From assembly GCF_025147465.1 (NCBI RefSeq), contig NZ_JALXOZ010000003.1, positions 62,001-126,000 on the forward strand: a stretch of 64,000 bases of DNA, written 5' to 3'. Below the pieces are notes generated by a model. That model did no database searches. It saw only the letters and a list, made by a program, of their open reading frames with translations, and was not told where the DNA came from. Origin of the DNA: Dermabacter sp. p3-SID358 (lineage in GTDB: Bacteria > Actinomycetota > Actinomycetes > Actinomycetales > Dermabacteraceae). Shown here in pieces: positions 8,619 through 17,436 of this stretch (the first letter of the stretch is position 1; every line of letters begins with the position of its first letter). The translations under genes and the position numbers were made by a program.

Positions 8619-9285
8619 GACGCGGCCCCTTTCGCCCCGATGTTTCACGAACGTGTGCTCGTACCACTGTAGTAGGAACCTCCACGGAGGGATCTCCGAA
8701 TTCCTCAACTCGCACATCGACCGCGCCAAGACGCGCAAGGGTCTTCGAGGCTTTCTCGACCTCGTCGCGGGCGCTCTTGCCTTTCATGACCACGAGTTCA
8801 CCGCCGATCCGCACGAGTGGAACGGTCCACTTCGCGAGCTTGTCGAGGGCGGCTACGGCACGCGCGGTCACAGCATCAAACTCGCGCTCGCCGTGCAGAT
8901 CTTCGGCGCGGGCGCGCACGACCTCGACGTTCACAAGGCCAAGCTCCTCAACCGCACGCTCGAGGAAGTCCACGCGCCGCTGCATCGTCTCGATAAGGGT
9001 GACGTCAATATCCTCGCGGGCAATAGCGATCACGAGCCCGGGAAGGCCCGCACCCGAGCCGACATCCGCGAGTGATTCCACGAGCCCCACGGGCCCGAGC
9101 GCACGCACCATGAGTGCGCAGTTGATGATGTGCCGCTCCCAGATTCGATCCACCTCGCGGGGCCCGATGAGCCCCTCTTCCGCTCCGCGGGTGCGCAGAA
9201 TCTCCGCGTACCGCTCGGCGAGCGGGAGGCGCTCACCGAAGAGGTCGCGGGCGAGGGGATCGAGGTGTTCGGGGGCGGGAAGCAT
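8611..9285 (-). CDS. rsmG: 16S rRNA (guanine527-N7)-methyltransferase RsmG
   Basis: This cytoplasmic enzyme methylates G527 of 16S rRNA with S-adenosylmethionine; its loss gives low-level streptomycin resistance in several bacteria. The 224 residues are the usual length, with the RsmG signature SLADVGSGAGLPGLVIAI for SAM binding and IWERHIINCALM preceding it. The ATG shares one base with the jag stop (TGATG), and its 3' end overlaps parA. The order jag-rsmG-parA-parB is the standard actinobacterial arrangement. Confidence 0.96.
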   Translation of the reverse strand: MLPAPEHLDPLARDLFGERLPLAERYAEILRTRGAEEGLIGPREVDRIWERHIINCALMVRALGPVGLVESLADVGSGAGLPGLVIAIAREDIDVTLIETMQRRVDFLERAVEELGLVNVEVVRARAEDLHGEREFDAVTARAVAALDKLAKWTVPLVRIGGELVVMKGKSARDEVEKASKTLARLGAVDVRVEEFGDPSVEVPTTVVRAHVRETSGRKGPRRG

Positions 9286-9809
9286 CAGTCTTGCGGGTAG
9301 ATCACGACGTGGCGGGTCTTGCCTTCGCCGTCTGATTCAGAGTGGAGCCCGTGGCGCTTCGCGACATCGTGCACGACCTTGCGCTCGAAGGGGTTCATGG
9401 GCTGAAGCGGAACGGGAACCTCCCCGTTCTTTGCTTGCTCAACGGCCTTCTCGGCGAGTTCTTCGAGTTCACTCTTGTGGCCCGCGCGGAAACCGCCGAT
9501 GTCGAGCATGAGGCGCGAGCGAACGCCGGTCTTTGTTTGCACGGCGAGGCGCGTGAGTTCCTGGAGTGCGTCGAGGAGCTCCCCCTTCGGCTCGTTGAGG
9601 GCGCTCAGCTCGGCGGCGCCGCGGATTTCCACGGAGGCACGGTCGCCGTCAACATCAATGTCGATGTCGCCGTCGAGATCGGCAATATCCATGAGTTCTT
9701 CGAGGTAGTCGGCGGCGAAATCGCCCTCTTCTTCGAGGCGCGCGAGGCGCTCCTCAGCGGAGGCCTGCGCGTTCGCCTTCTCGTTCTCGATCGTGTCGTT
9801 CTCGCTCAT
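9285..9809 (-). CDS. jag: Jag/KhpB family RNA-binding protein (KH and R3H domains)
   Basis: An acidic N-terminus of about 40 residues is followed by a KH-type domain (about residues 60-115, ending RLMLDIGGFRAGH) and a C-terminal R3H domain (PFERKVVHDVAKRHGL, with the R-x3-H core visible). The protein binds RNA and in other species acts with KhpA in sRNA handling and cell-division control. The start ATG 9809 has an AAGGA ribosome-binding site. It lies 9 bases downstream of yidC and overlaps rsmG by one base. Confidence 0.92.
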   Translation of the reverse strand: MSENDTIENEKANAQASAEERLARLEEEGDFAADYLEELMDIADLDGDIDIDVDGDRASVEIRGAAELSALNEPKGELLDALQELTRLAVQTKTGVRSRLMLDIGGFRAGHKSELEELAEKAVEQAKNGEVPVPLQPMNPFERKVVHDVAKRHGLHSESDGEGKTRHVVIYPQD

Positions 9810-9818
9810 CGGAAATCC

Positions 9819-10916
9819 TTACTTCTTCTTACGCTTCTTACCGAGGGCATTGCTCTGCTTCGAGCTGCCCTTTTGGGTGCCACCATTTTCGGCCGCCTTC
9901 TTGCGGCGCTCTTCGATGGCTTTCGCCCGCTTCTCGCGGGCACGCTGGAGCATTTCTTCATCGCTCAGTTTGCGGCCGTTTTCGTACCGCTTCGGCTGAA
10001 CGCGGATGTTTTCGGCCTCTGCCGCTTCCATCTCCTGAACGCGCTTCGACTTCTTCGGAGTGAAGTCGAGCGGCTCAAGCCCCTTCTTCTCGCGCTTCTT
10101 GTTGATGCGCTCGTGGCGTGCCTTCTCGGCCGCCGAGCCAGGGGTGGGGTTCTTCGTGATCATCCACCACTGCTGACCGAAGGTCCACACGTTGGTCGTG
10201 AGCCAGTAGCCGAGCACGCCGATCGGCATGCCGGGGCCCGAGATCACGTAGATGAACGGGAGCATGTAGAGCATCATCTTCTGCGTGGAGGCCATGGGGC
10301 CTTCGAGTGCCGACGGTGGCATGTTGCGCATCGTCAGCTCCTTCTGCGTGAGGAACGTGACGAGCACCATGAGCGCGATGATGACGCCTGCGATGATCTT
10401 CGCGGACATGTCGCCCGTAAGGAACGAATCGGAGATCGTCGTTCCGCCGAAGATGCGCGCATTGTGGGCGCTATCGGCAAGCTCGGGCGTGAGAATACCG
10501 AAGTTCGTGTTCTTTTGTGCGGCTTCCGGGAGCTTGTAGAACAGCACGCGAAAGAGCGCGAAGAAAATCGGCATCTGGATAAGGACCGGGAGGCAGGAGC
10601 CTACGGGGTTCGCATCGTGTTCGCGGTAGACCTGCATGGTCTCGTTGGCCATGGCCTGGCGCGATTCCGGATCGGTTTTGCCCTTGTACTTCTTTTGAAT
10701 AGCCTTGAGCTCGGGGGCGGCCATCTGCATGCCGCGCGAGCTCTTAATCTGCTTGACGAAGAGCGGGAAGATGATGATGCGGACCACGACCGTGAGCAGC
10801 ACGATCGAGAGCAGCCAGGTCCAGCCCGAATCAGGGTCCATCACGAAGGACAGCAGTTTGTGGGCCTGGACCATAATCCAAACGACGACCCACTCAATTG
10901 GGTAGAGAATGTTCAA
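9819..10916 (-). CDS. yidC: Membrane protein insertase YidC/Oxa1 family
   Basis: This polytopic membrane protein inserts proteins into the cytoplasmic membrane, alone or with SecYEG. It has the 60KD_IMP core: an N-terminal helix pair (WTWLLSIVLLTVVVRIIIFP, with the conserved arginine of the hydrophilic groove just after it), GSCLPVLIQMPIFFALF, and two later helices (LTFLTQKE region, FIYVISGPGMPIGVLGYWLT). A Lys/Arg-rich cytoplasmic tail of about 90 residues ends in KKRKKK and probably contacts ribosomes. The start is TTG 10916 behind an AAAAGG site, as no ATG is available. It is followed by jag after 9 bases. Confidence 0.95.
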   Translation of the reverse strand: MNILYPIEWVVVWIMVQAHKLLSFVMDPDSGWTWLLSIVLLTVVVRIIIFPLFVKQIKSSRGMQMAAPELKAIQKKYKGKTDPESRQAMANETMQVYREHDANPVGSCLPVLIQMPIFFALFRVLFYKLPEAAQKNTNFGILTPELADSAHNARIFGGTTISDSFLTGDMSAKIIAGVIIALMVLVTFLTQKELTMRNMPPSALEGPMASTQKMMLYMLPFIYVISGPGMPIGVLGYWLTTNVWTFGQQWWMITKNPTPGSAAEKARHERINKKREKKGLEPLDFTPKKSKRVQEMEAAEAENIRVQPKRYENGRKLSDEEMLQRAREKRAKAIEERRKKAAENGGTQKGSSKQSNALGKKRKKK

Positions 10917-10934
10917 CTTCGGCCTTTTCTTCCT

Positions 10935-10972
10935 GCCGCTCGCATGCGCATGACGGTCATGCGATGAGCGGC
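10935..10972 (-). promoter_or_regulatory. Leader hairpin in front of yidC
   Basis: The arms GCCGCTC/GAGCGGC and, inside a small asymmetric bulge, CGCATGA/TCATGCG form a two-part stem with a CGG loop in the yidD-yidC gap. It ends 18 bases before the TTG start of yidC, so it could attenuate transcription or tune translation of the insertase. It has no T-run, which argues against a simple terminator. Confidence 0.5.
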
Positions 10973-10997
10973 GTGAGGTCGGGTGTTCGGGTCAAGC

Positions 10998-11279
10998 CTA
11001 GTGGGTGTGGGCGAACTCGGGGCTTTCAGTGTCCCGCCCTGTGACGGGTTTCGGGTTCGTCCACATGCCCGGTGCTGGGGTCGGGTCGATCCCGCCTCGG
11101 CTCAGGGGGTTGCAGCGAAGGATCCTCCACGCGGTGAGGAGAATCCCCTTGAAGATTCCGTGGCGGCGGATCGAGTCAACCGCGTACTGCGAGCACACGG
11201 GCGTGAAGATGCACGCGGCGGGCAGGTACGGGGAGATTCCGCGCTGGTACGCGCGAATGATTCCGACGGTTGCCTTCAT
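10998..11279 (-). CDS. yidD: Membrane protein insertion efficiency factor YidD
   Basis: This small basic membrane-associated protein helps YidC substrates insert. The family signature is clear: YQRGISPYLPAACIFTPVC, then SQYAVDSIRRHG and a final RCNPLSRGGIDP. At 93 residues it is of normal length. The ATG overlaps the rnpA stop (ATGA), and yidC follows 81 bases downstream. Confidence 0.94.
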   Translation of the reverse strand: MKATVGIIRAYQRGISPYLPAACIFTPVCSQYAVDSIRRHGIFKGILLTAWRILRCNPLSRGGIDPTPAPGMWTNPKPVTGRDTESPEFAHTH

Positions 11280-11668
11280 TTCCCCGCTCCCTCCTTTTTC
11301 GCGGTGCTCTTGTCAAGCTTCCTCAGGGCGGAGGTAAGAGCGGAGTCGACTTCACCGCAGAGCGTGTCGTGATCGATCTCGTTGATCCCCGCACGCGTGC
11401 GCACGACGACGCTTGCGTACTCGGGGAGCGAATCGAGGCGGGCTCTCATGATTTCTCGCAGTCTGCGCTTAGTGCGGCTGCGAACAACCGAGTTCCCCAC
11501 TTTTTTCGACACGACAAATCCCACGCGCGGCTCCTTCTGTGTCCTTTTCAGCTCCGGGGAGGAAAGGATCGCGAGGTGCACGATCACGTGGGATCGAGCC
11601 GCCGACACGCCCTTGCGGGTGGTCAGGCGGAAGTCGTCATTGTGACGGAGGCGGTTTGGCGCCCGCAC
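11276..11668 (-). CDS. rnpA: Ribonuclease P protein component
   Basis: This is the protein subunit of RNase P, which trims the 5' leaders of pre-tRNAs with the M1 RNA. The 130 residues contain the start RAPNRLRHNDDFR, the core VGFVVSKKVGNSVVRSRTKRRLREI (RNR-type motif) and a lysine-rich tail. The start is GTG 11668, only 13 bases after the rpmH stop and without a clear ribosome-binding site, so expression may depend on coupling to rpmH. It overlaps yidD by 4 bases. Confidence 0.95.
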   Translation of the reverse strand: MRAPNRLRHNDDFRLTTRKGVSAARSHVIVHLAILSSPELKRTQKEPRVGFVVSKKVGNSVVRSRTKRRLREIMRARLDSLPEYASVVVRTRAGINEIDHDTLCGEVDSALTSALRKLDKSTAKKEGAGK

Positions 11669-11681
11669 GTCACGCCGCAGC

Positions 11682-11819
11682 TCAGGCCGAGAGGGAGGCG
11701 CGGCCCTTCGAGCGGCGCGCGTTGATGATGGCGCGGCCCGCGCGGGTGCTCATGCGTGCGCGGAAACCGTGCTTCTTGGCGCGGCGGCGGTTGTTCGGCT
11801 GGAACGTACGCTTGGTCAT
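11682..11819 (-). CDS. rpmH: 50S ribosomal protein L34
   Basis: The 45 residues start [20 protein letters not shown] and continue with the invariant [16 protein letters not shown], so the call is certain. L34 sits in the exit-tunnel region of the large subunit. ATG 11819 has a GGAGAG ribosome-binding site. It heads the minus-strand transcription unit rpmH-rnpA-yidD-yidC and is divergent from dnaA, the classic origin arrangement. Confidence 0.98.
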   Translation of the reverse strand: MTKRTFQPNNRRRAKKHGFRARMSTRAGRAIINARRSKGRASLSA

Positions 11820-12163
11820 CTTTTCTCTCCAAATGAATCGGGGCCCTCGTACTCCGGGAAGGAACCGCGAGGCGGCCGGAGGGCCCGGTTAAAGACGGCC
11901 CGTGGGGCCGGTGGTTTCGGATGTGCGCGCGAGTTCGAAGGTGTCGTTCTCGTGAACACAGACTGATCGAGTCTAGAATCGCGCGGCTAGCCGGTCAATG
12001 GATCGGGCCTCTATTCAGAGAAGTGTGCCTAGAATCTCATGGTTATCCCCAATGATTCGACAGGGTGGTCGCCTTGTTCCACGCTGTTGGGCATAAATGT
12101 GGAAAACATGGTGGATAATTATGGACGTCCACTGCAGACCCGATCCCCACGAGGAGCCCCCGA
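11820..12163. promoter_or_regulatory. rpmH-dnaA divergent promoter region with DnaA boxes
   Basis: This 344-bp gap holds the divergent promoters of rpmH and dnaA. DnaA-box-like 9-mers lie at 12043-12051 (TTATCCCCA), 12098-12106 (TGTGGAAAA, minus-strand TTTTCCACA) and 12110-12118 (GGTGGATAA, minus-strand TTATCCACC), suggesting DnaA autoregulation. Two TAGAAT hexamers (11974-11979 and 12030-12035) could be -10 elements towards dnaA; I see no convincing -35 partner. The dnaA start has a GAGGAG ribosome-binding site. Confidence 0.6.
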
Positions 12164-13747
12164 ATGGACGAGACCGCACTCGATCGCGATGCGCTGTGGG
12201 CCCAGTGCCAACAGATTCTGCGCGCCGATGACTCGGTTTCGAATCGCCACCTCGCCTACGTCACTCTCTCGAGTTTGCGTGGATTTCTCGAGGATACGGC
12301 CCTCATCGCGGTTCCAAACTCAACCGTGAAGGATCTTTTCGAGATGCGTATTCCCGAGCAGCTTCGCTCGGCGCTCTCGCAAGCCATTGGTAAGCCCGTA
12401 ACCTTTGCGGTCACGATTGACCCGACCTTGGGTCTCGATGACGCCCCCGATTCGCCCGCGCCGGCACCCGCCCCCGCATTTGACCACATTGTGGATAACT
12501 CTGTGGATTCATCGGGAACAATCGGTATCACCCCACCTCAAGATGGGGATAACTCTGTGAATGGGGCCCAACCGGGGGGCCAGCAACCGTCGGAACCGGT
12601 CCCCTTCTCTCCCTACACCCCCGCCGAACCTCTCGAGCGAACCGAAGCACCGACCGCCGATTTCCCCGTGTCTTCATCCCTTGGAAACGATTCACGGCTC
12701 AACCCGAAGTACACGTTCGCCACATTCGTCGTGGGCGCCTCGAACCGCTTCGCTCAGGCCGCCGCCTACGCCGTGGCCGAACAACCGGCGCTCGCTTACA
12801 ACCCGCTGTTTATTTATGGCGGCTCCGGCCTCGGTAAAACACACTTGCTTCACGCGACCGGACACTACGCAAAGCAATTGCACCCGAACATCCAGGTGCG
12901 CTACGTCAACTCCGAAGAATTTACGAACGATTTCATCAACTCGGTTCAATCGGGTCAGTTCGGCAAGGCGCAGGAGTTCCAGCGCCGCTATCGCGATATC
13001 GACATCCTCCTGATCGACGACATCCAGTTCCTCCAGCGCGCGCCCGAGACCCTCGAAGCGTTCTTCCACACGTTCAACACACTGCACAACGCGAATAAGC
13101 AGATCGTCATTACCTCGGATCTTCCGCCGAAACTCCTCGGCGGCCTCGAAGATCGCATGCGCTCTCGCTTCGAGATGGGCCTCATGACCGACGTTCAACC
13201 ACCGGATCTCGAGACCCGCATCGCGATTTTGCGTAAGAAGGTCGCAGCCGAAAACAACGAGGAAGTGCCACGCGAGGTGCTCGAATACATCGCGGAAAAC
13301 ATTTCCTCGAACATCCGCGAGCTCGAAGGCGCGCTCATCCGCGTCCAGGCGCTGCATTCGCTCTCGAAGCAGCCCATGGATGTTGAGCTCGCCCAGAATG
13401 TGCTGAAAGACCTGCTCACACACGATGGGGGCGCGGAAATTACGCCGAACCTCATCATCGCGGAAACTGCAGCGTATTTCGGTTTCGGGGTGGAGGAAAT
13501 TAAGGGTACTGCCCGCACACGTGCCCTCGTGACGGCTCGCCAGTGCGCAATGTATCTGTGTCGCGAACTGACCGAGATGCCGCTCATGGCGATTGGCGAT
13601 GCGTTCGGCGGGCGCGATCACACGACTGTGATCCACGCGTACAAGAAGGTCTCAACGCTCATGAAAGAGCGGCGCGCGCTCTTCAATCAGGTTACGGAGC
13701 TCACCGCTCGGGTCAAGACGAACGCGCAGGAACAGGGAAGGCGCTAG
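12164..13747 (+). CDS. dnaA: Chromosomal replication initiator DnaA
   Basis: This AAA+ ATPase binds DnaA boxes and opens oriC. The N-terminal domain I (about residues 1-90) is followed by a disordered domain II (about 90-185, rich in Pro, Asp and Ser). Domain III has Walker A GGSGLGKTHLL and Walker B DILLIDDIQFL. Domain IV carries the signature TARQCAMYLCREL and GGRDHTTVIHAYKK. At 527 residues the length is normal for actinobacteria. DNA in the domain II coding region itself contains DnaA-box-like sequences (12490-12552). It is followed by the origin and dnaN. Confidence 0.98.
   Translation: MDETALDRDALWAQCQQILRADDSVSNRHLAYVTLSSLRGFLEDTALIAVPNSTVKDLFEMRIPEQLRSALSQAIGKPVTFAVTIDPTLGLDDAPDSPAPAPAPAFDHIVDNSVDSSGTIGITPPQDGDNSVNGAQPGGQQPSEPVPFSPYTPAEPLERTEAPTADFPVSSSLGNDSRLNPKYTFATFVVGASNRFAQAAAYAVAEQPALAYNPLFIYGGSGLGKTHLLHATGHYAKQLHPNIQVRYVNSEEFTNDFINSVQSGQFGKAQEFQRRYRDIDILLIDDIQFLQRAPETLEAFFHTFNTLHNANKQIVITSDLPPKLLGGLEDRMRSRFEMGLMTDVQPPDLETRIAILRKKVAAENNEEVPREVLEYIAENISSNIRELEGALIRVQALHSLSKQPMDVELAQNVLKDLLTHDGGAEITPNLIIAETAAYFGFGVEEIKGTARTRALVTARQCAMYLCRELTEMPLMAIGDAFGGRDHTTVIHAYKKVSTLMKERRALFNQVTELTARVKTNAQEQGRR
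12490..12552. promoter_or_regulatory. DnaA-box-like sequences inside the dnaA coding region
   Basis: TGTGGATAA at 12490-12498 is a perfect minus-strand box, TGTGGATTC at 12502-12510 is a partial one, and TGGGGATAA at 12544-12552 matches the TTATCCCCA variant seen upstream of dnaA. They encode the repeated peptides VDNSVDS and GDNSVNG of the flexible linker, where sequence is free to vary. Confidence 0.5.
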
Positions 13748-14201
13748 AGAGTTCGACGGTTGCAGGATGTGCAACAAGCCTGGTCACGAGCAACCTTTCC
13801 AGAATTGTGGATAACTTTGTGGAGAATGTGCGCGCGCGGCTTGCCTCTTGTGAGTAGATCTTCCTCCCGAGCGCTCGATAATGCTCGTTATGCCCAATAC
13901 ATCAACAGTTTCTCGTCGTTACTCGCACGGAATCCGAGACTTGTAGTTTTCAGCGTGACCTGCATGAATGCTGGTTATCCACAGCGTCAACAGCCGTAAT
14001 TAAGAGGATTGTTTAAGCTTGAGACACGGGTAATGGGGAAAAATCGAGTCGAGCGAAAAGCTCGGCCCTCGAGCATGTGGAAGCCCTGGGGACGAGAATG
14101 ACAAGCGTGTAATTTTGGCCCGGGCGCGATCCCAGGATTTTGGCTAAAGTTGGAAAGTACGCGCGAGGGCGCGAGAAGCTTTTTCGTAAAGGAGCCGAGG
14201 C
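13748..14201. other. Probable replication origin oriC
   Basis: This 454-bp dnaA-dnaN gap is the usual actinobacterial origin position. Two perfect boxes are visible in opposite orientations: TGTGGATAA at 13806-13814 (minus strand) and TTATCCACA at 13975-13983 (plus strand). Weaker variants follow (TTGTGGAGA near 13818, TGTGGAAGC near 14076). Relatively AT-rich stretches lie around 13945-14045. The box count is low for an actinobacterial oriC, so boxes around and within dnaA probably contribute. I see no RNA gene here. Confidence 0.75.
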
Positions 14202-15320
14202 GTGAAATTTCATCTCGATCGGGACGTGCTGAACGATGCTGTGTCATGGGCGACCCGCACTCTTCCGCAGCGCCCCGCAATGCCCATCCTTCAGGGCGTG
14301 AGGATCGTTGCTGAGGATGGCGAGCTCAAGTTCTCCACGTTCGATTACGAAGTGAGCGCTCATATCTCCGTTGAGGCTGAGGTCGATGAACCCGGTGAAG
14401 TCCTCGTCCAGGGCAAGATGCTCAGCGAGATCGTGCGCGCGCTCCCGCACAAGACCGTCTCGGTGAGCCACGAGGGCCCCAAGGTCGAGATCCTGTGCGG
14501 TTCTTCCCGCTTCGCCCTCGCGACCCTTCCGGTCGCGGAATACCCGGTTCTTCCCGAGATGCCGCCCGTTGTAGGCACGATCGATTCGGGAACCTTCGCA
14601 CGCGCGATCGCGCAGGTCTCGATCGCCGCGAGCAAAGACGACGTGGTTCCTCTGCTCACGGGCGTGAAGGTCACGATCGACGGCGAGAAAGTCATGATGG
14701 CCGCGACCGACCGCTACCGTCTCGCCGTTCGCGAATTCACGTGGAACCCCCAGAACCCCTCGAGCGAACTGAGCGCCCTCGTACGCTCGCGCACTCTCAC
14801 CGAGGTCGCCCGCTCGCTCGCGGGAGGCAATGTCGAAATCGCGCTGAGCGAAGGCGAATCAGCGAACCTTATCGGCTTCGAATCCTCGGGCCGCCGCACC
14901 ACGTCGACCCTCGTCGATGGCGACTACCCGCCCGTGCTGCGGCTCTTCCCCGATGTCACCCCGTACACCGTGAGCGTCGCGACCGCGCCGCTTATCGAGG
15001 CCGTGAAGCGCGTGAGCCTCGTGGCAGAGCGCAACACCCCCGTGCGCCTCACCTTCAGCGAGGGCCAGGTTGCCCTTGAAGCGGGCGATGGTGACGAAGC
15101 CCAGGCGAGTGAAGTCCTCGAGGCAAACGTCGAAGGCGGCGATCTCGTCGTAGGCTACAACTCGGGTTTCCTTCTTGACGGCCTCGGCGCACTCGGCACC
15201 GACTTCACGCACTTCTCGCTTCCCGATTCGGTCAAGCCCACCGTTTTGCGCGGGCAAGAATCGCTCGAAGCAACCCCCGAGGAGCACTACCGCTACCTCC
15301 TCATGCCCATGCGCATCTGA
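14202..15320 (+). CDS. dnaN: DNA polymerase III sliding clamp (beta subunit)
   Basis: This ring-shaped dimer tethers DNA polymerase III to DNA. The 372 residues are typical, with N-terminal MKFHLDRDVLNDAVSW, the central clamp domain and the C-terminal ending EEHYRYLLMPMRI (the conserved YLLMPMR tail). The start is GTG 14202 behind a strong AAAGGAG site. recF follows 14 bases after the stop. Confidence 0.98.
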   Translation: MKFHLDRDVLNDAVSWATRTLPQRPAMPILQGVRIVAEDGELKFSTFDYEVSAHISVEAEVDEPGEVLVQGKMLSEIVRALPHKTVSVSHEGPKVEILCGSSRFALATLPVAEYPVLPEMPPVVGTIDSGTFARAIAQVSIAASKDDVVPLLTGVKVTIDGEKVMMAATDRYRLAVREFTWNPQNPSSELSALVRSRTLTEVARSLAGGNVEIALSEGESANLIGFESSGRRTTSTLVDGDYPPVLRLFPDVTPYTVSVATAPLIEAVKRVSLVAERNTPVRLTFSEGQVALEAGDGDEAQASEVLEANVEGGDLVVGYNSGFLLDGLGALGTDFTHFSLPDSVKPTVLRGQESLEATPEEHYRYLLMPMRI

Positions 15321-15334
15321 GCTCCTGATTCTCG

Positions 15335-16657
15335 ATGCACCTCAAGGCGCTCGAACTCACCAACTACCGTTCCTACGCGCACACCTTCCTTCGCTTCACG
15401 CCCGGGATCACCGTGTTCGTGGGCGCGAACGGGCAGGGGAAAACGAACATCGTCGAGGCCCTGTGGTACCTCGCAACCCTTTCCTCCCATCGCGTCGCAC
15501 ACGACGCCGCCCTCGTGCGTCGAGGGGAGAAAACCGCGATTATCCGCGCGATGTGCGAACGTGCCGGGCGCGATGTACGCATCGACATGCAAATTGCCCC
15601 CGGCCGCGCCAACGAGGTGCGCCTTCACTCGCAGCCGCTTTCACGCCCCCGCGAAATCCTCGGCCAGGTGCGCGCCGTGATGTTTTCGCCCGAGGATCTC
15701 GCCCTCGTGAAGGGAGAACCGGAAGGGCGTCGCCGCTTCCTCGATGAAATCCTCTTCGAGATCGCCCCGCGCTTCGCGAGCATCAAATCGGATTACGACA
15801 AGGTGCTCCGCCAGCGCAATCACCTCCTCAAACAGATGCGCCAGATGAACAAGGGGCGCGGTGGTAAGCATGCCGCGGATGAGATTGGCGGCATGGATCC
15901 GCGAGAAGCCGCGGAAACAACCCTCGCCGTGTGGGATGAGCAGCTCGCGCGCCGCGGCGCCGAACTCATGCGCGCACGCCTCCACCTCGTCAACCGGCTC
16001 AGGCCTCACGTGGGCTACTCATACTTGCGAGTCTCGAGCGACGAAGGAGCCGATCCCAACCTCGGCCTCGGCCCCGAAGGGCGCGGCGCCGTGTCGAGCC
16101 CCGCGAACATCCGCTACGCCTCGAGCGTTCTCGACGGAGGGCTCGCCGCCGCAACCGAAGCCGAAACCACGCACGACGAACCGCCCCTGCCGAGCCTTCA
16201 ACAACTCCACGACGCCCTCCTGGCCCACATCGAGGAACGCCGCGACGACGAACTCGACCGCGGCGTGAGCCTCGTGGGACCTCACCGCGACGATCTCGAG
16301 ATTCGCCTCAGTGACTTCCCCGCGAAGGGATACGCGAGCCACGGCGAATCATGGTCGCTCGCCCTCGCGCTTCGCCTCGGTTCCTATGACCTCCTCACGA
16401 TCGAAGAAGGGGACATCGGCGACGGCGAACCGATCCTCATCCTCGACGACGTGTTCAGCGAGCTCGATGCCCACCGGCGCGAACGTCTCGGCCGCATCAT
16501 CAAGGGGGCCGCGCAAGTGCTCATCACGACAGCGAACGACGCCGATATTCCGCGCTCGATTGGCGATGACGTTCACGTCGTGGATGTTGTGAAGGGCTCC
16601 GCGACCGTGCGCGAGGGCGGGCCTCGATATGGCAACGATACGGGGGCCGCGTGGTGA
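15335..16657 (+). CDS. recF: DNA replication/repair ATPase RecF
   Basis: This SMC-like ABC-type ATPase works with RecO and RecR to load RecA at gapped DNA. Walker A GANGQGKTN (about residue 31), the ABC signature region GESWSLALALRLG and Walker B ILILDDVFSELD are visible. At 440 residues it is longer than the usual 360-400 because of insertions between residues 165 and 290. Its stop overlaps the dciA start by 7 bases. Confidence 0.96.
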   Translation: MHLKALELTNYRSYAHTFLRFTPGITVFVGANGQGKTNIVEALWYLATLSSHRVAHDAALVRRGEKTAIIRAMCERAGRDVRIDMQIAPGRANEVRLHSQPLSRPREILGQVRAVMFSPEDLALVKGEPEGRRRFLDEILFEIAPRFASIKSDYDKVLRQRNHLLKQMRQMNKGRGGKHAADEIGGMDPREAAETTLAVWDEQLARRGAELMRARLHLVNRLRPHVGYSYLRVSSDEGADPNLGLGPEGRGAVSSPANIRYASSVLDGGLAAATEAETTHDEPPLPSLQQLHDALLAHIEERRDDELDRGVSLVGPHRDDLEIRLSDFPAKGYASHGESWSLALALRLGSYDLLTIEEGDIGDGEPILILDDVFSELDAHRRERLGRIIKGAAQVLITTANDADIPRSIGDDVHVVDVVKGSATVREGGPRYGNDTGAAW

Positions 16658-17436
16658 ACGGAATCGACGAAAGTTACGGTCAGCAGCGGCCATCACTCAA
16701 CCCCTATGCACTCGGCACATGGCAACAGGGCGCTGGTTCGCACGAAGCCGTGCGCAGCCGGGGAAATGGGGCCGCGCACAAGAGCGAGCCGAGTGCGCAG
16801 GGCGTGAAGCCGCTTGGCGAACATGGGGGCGAGAGGGGCGAGGCAGGCGTCGGACCCCAGGGGACAGATGAGGGTGCAGACGAGCTTGCGCCCGATCCCG
16901 AAGCGAAACCGCGGGACTTCTCGCGCCCCGATGAGCTCGGCCGACGCGCCCTCAATCAAGCCCGTGCGGCTGCGAAGAAGCACGGGTACCGGCCTCGCGC
17001 AAGCCGTCTGACGCGGCCCAAGGGCGATCCGCGCGGCGAGCGGGCTCAAGGTGCCGGCTATTCGGGGGCGCGCCCCGATCCGCGCGACCCGCAGCGCCTC
17101 AACACCGTACTCGAGAAAATGCTGGTCAATCTCGGGTGGGATCGCGGGTTGAGCGCGGGGCGCGTGCTCGCCGAATGGGACGAGATTGTGGGGCCGGCGA
17201 TCGCGCAGCACTCTCACATCGAGAGCTTCGAGGAAGGAGTACTCGTTGTGAGCACCGATTCCTCGGCGTGGGCAGCGCAGCTTCGCATGCTCGGCCCGCA
17301 GATCGTGACCCGGATCCACGAGCGTGTGGGCGCGCAGGTCGTCAATGAGATCAAGGTTGCGGGGCCGAGCACGCAGTCGTGGAAGAAGGGGCGGCGCACC
17401 GTGAGTTGGCGCGGCCCACGCGATACTTACGGATAG
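16651..17436 (+). CDS. dciA: DUF721 protein, DciA-type helicase loader
   Basis: The C-terminal half (about residues 145-250) is the DUF721/DciA domain: LEKMLVNLGWDRGLSAGRVLAEWDEIVG, then VLVVSTDSSAWAAQLR and a final helix. DciA is the ancestral loader of the DnaB replicative helicase. The N-terminal 140 residues are charged, low-complexity and probably disordered. The start is GTG 16651 (a second GTG follows directly), overlapping recF. The recF-dciA-gyrB order is conserved in actinobacteria, but here a 5.3-kb surface-protease gene separates dciA from gyrB. Confidence 0.85.
   Translation: MVNGIDESYGQQRPSLNPYALGTWQQGAGSHEAVRSRGNGAAHKSEPSAQGVKPLGEHGGERGEAGVGPQGTDEGADELAPDPEAKPRDFSRPDELGRRALNQARAAAKKHGYRPRASRLTRPKGDPRGERAQGAGYSGARPDPRDPQRLNTVLEKMLVNLGWDRGLSAGRVLAEWDEIVGPAIAQHSHIESFEEGVLVVSTDSSAWAAQLRMLGPQIVTRIHERVGAQVVNEIKVAGPSTQSWKKGRRTVSWRGPRDTYG

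Noticed and set aside
9342..10967. 541-codon plus-strand frame across jag and yidC
   Set aside because: Antisense shadow of two certain genes, His/Arg/Leu-rich and without motifs.
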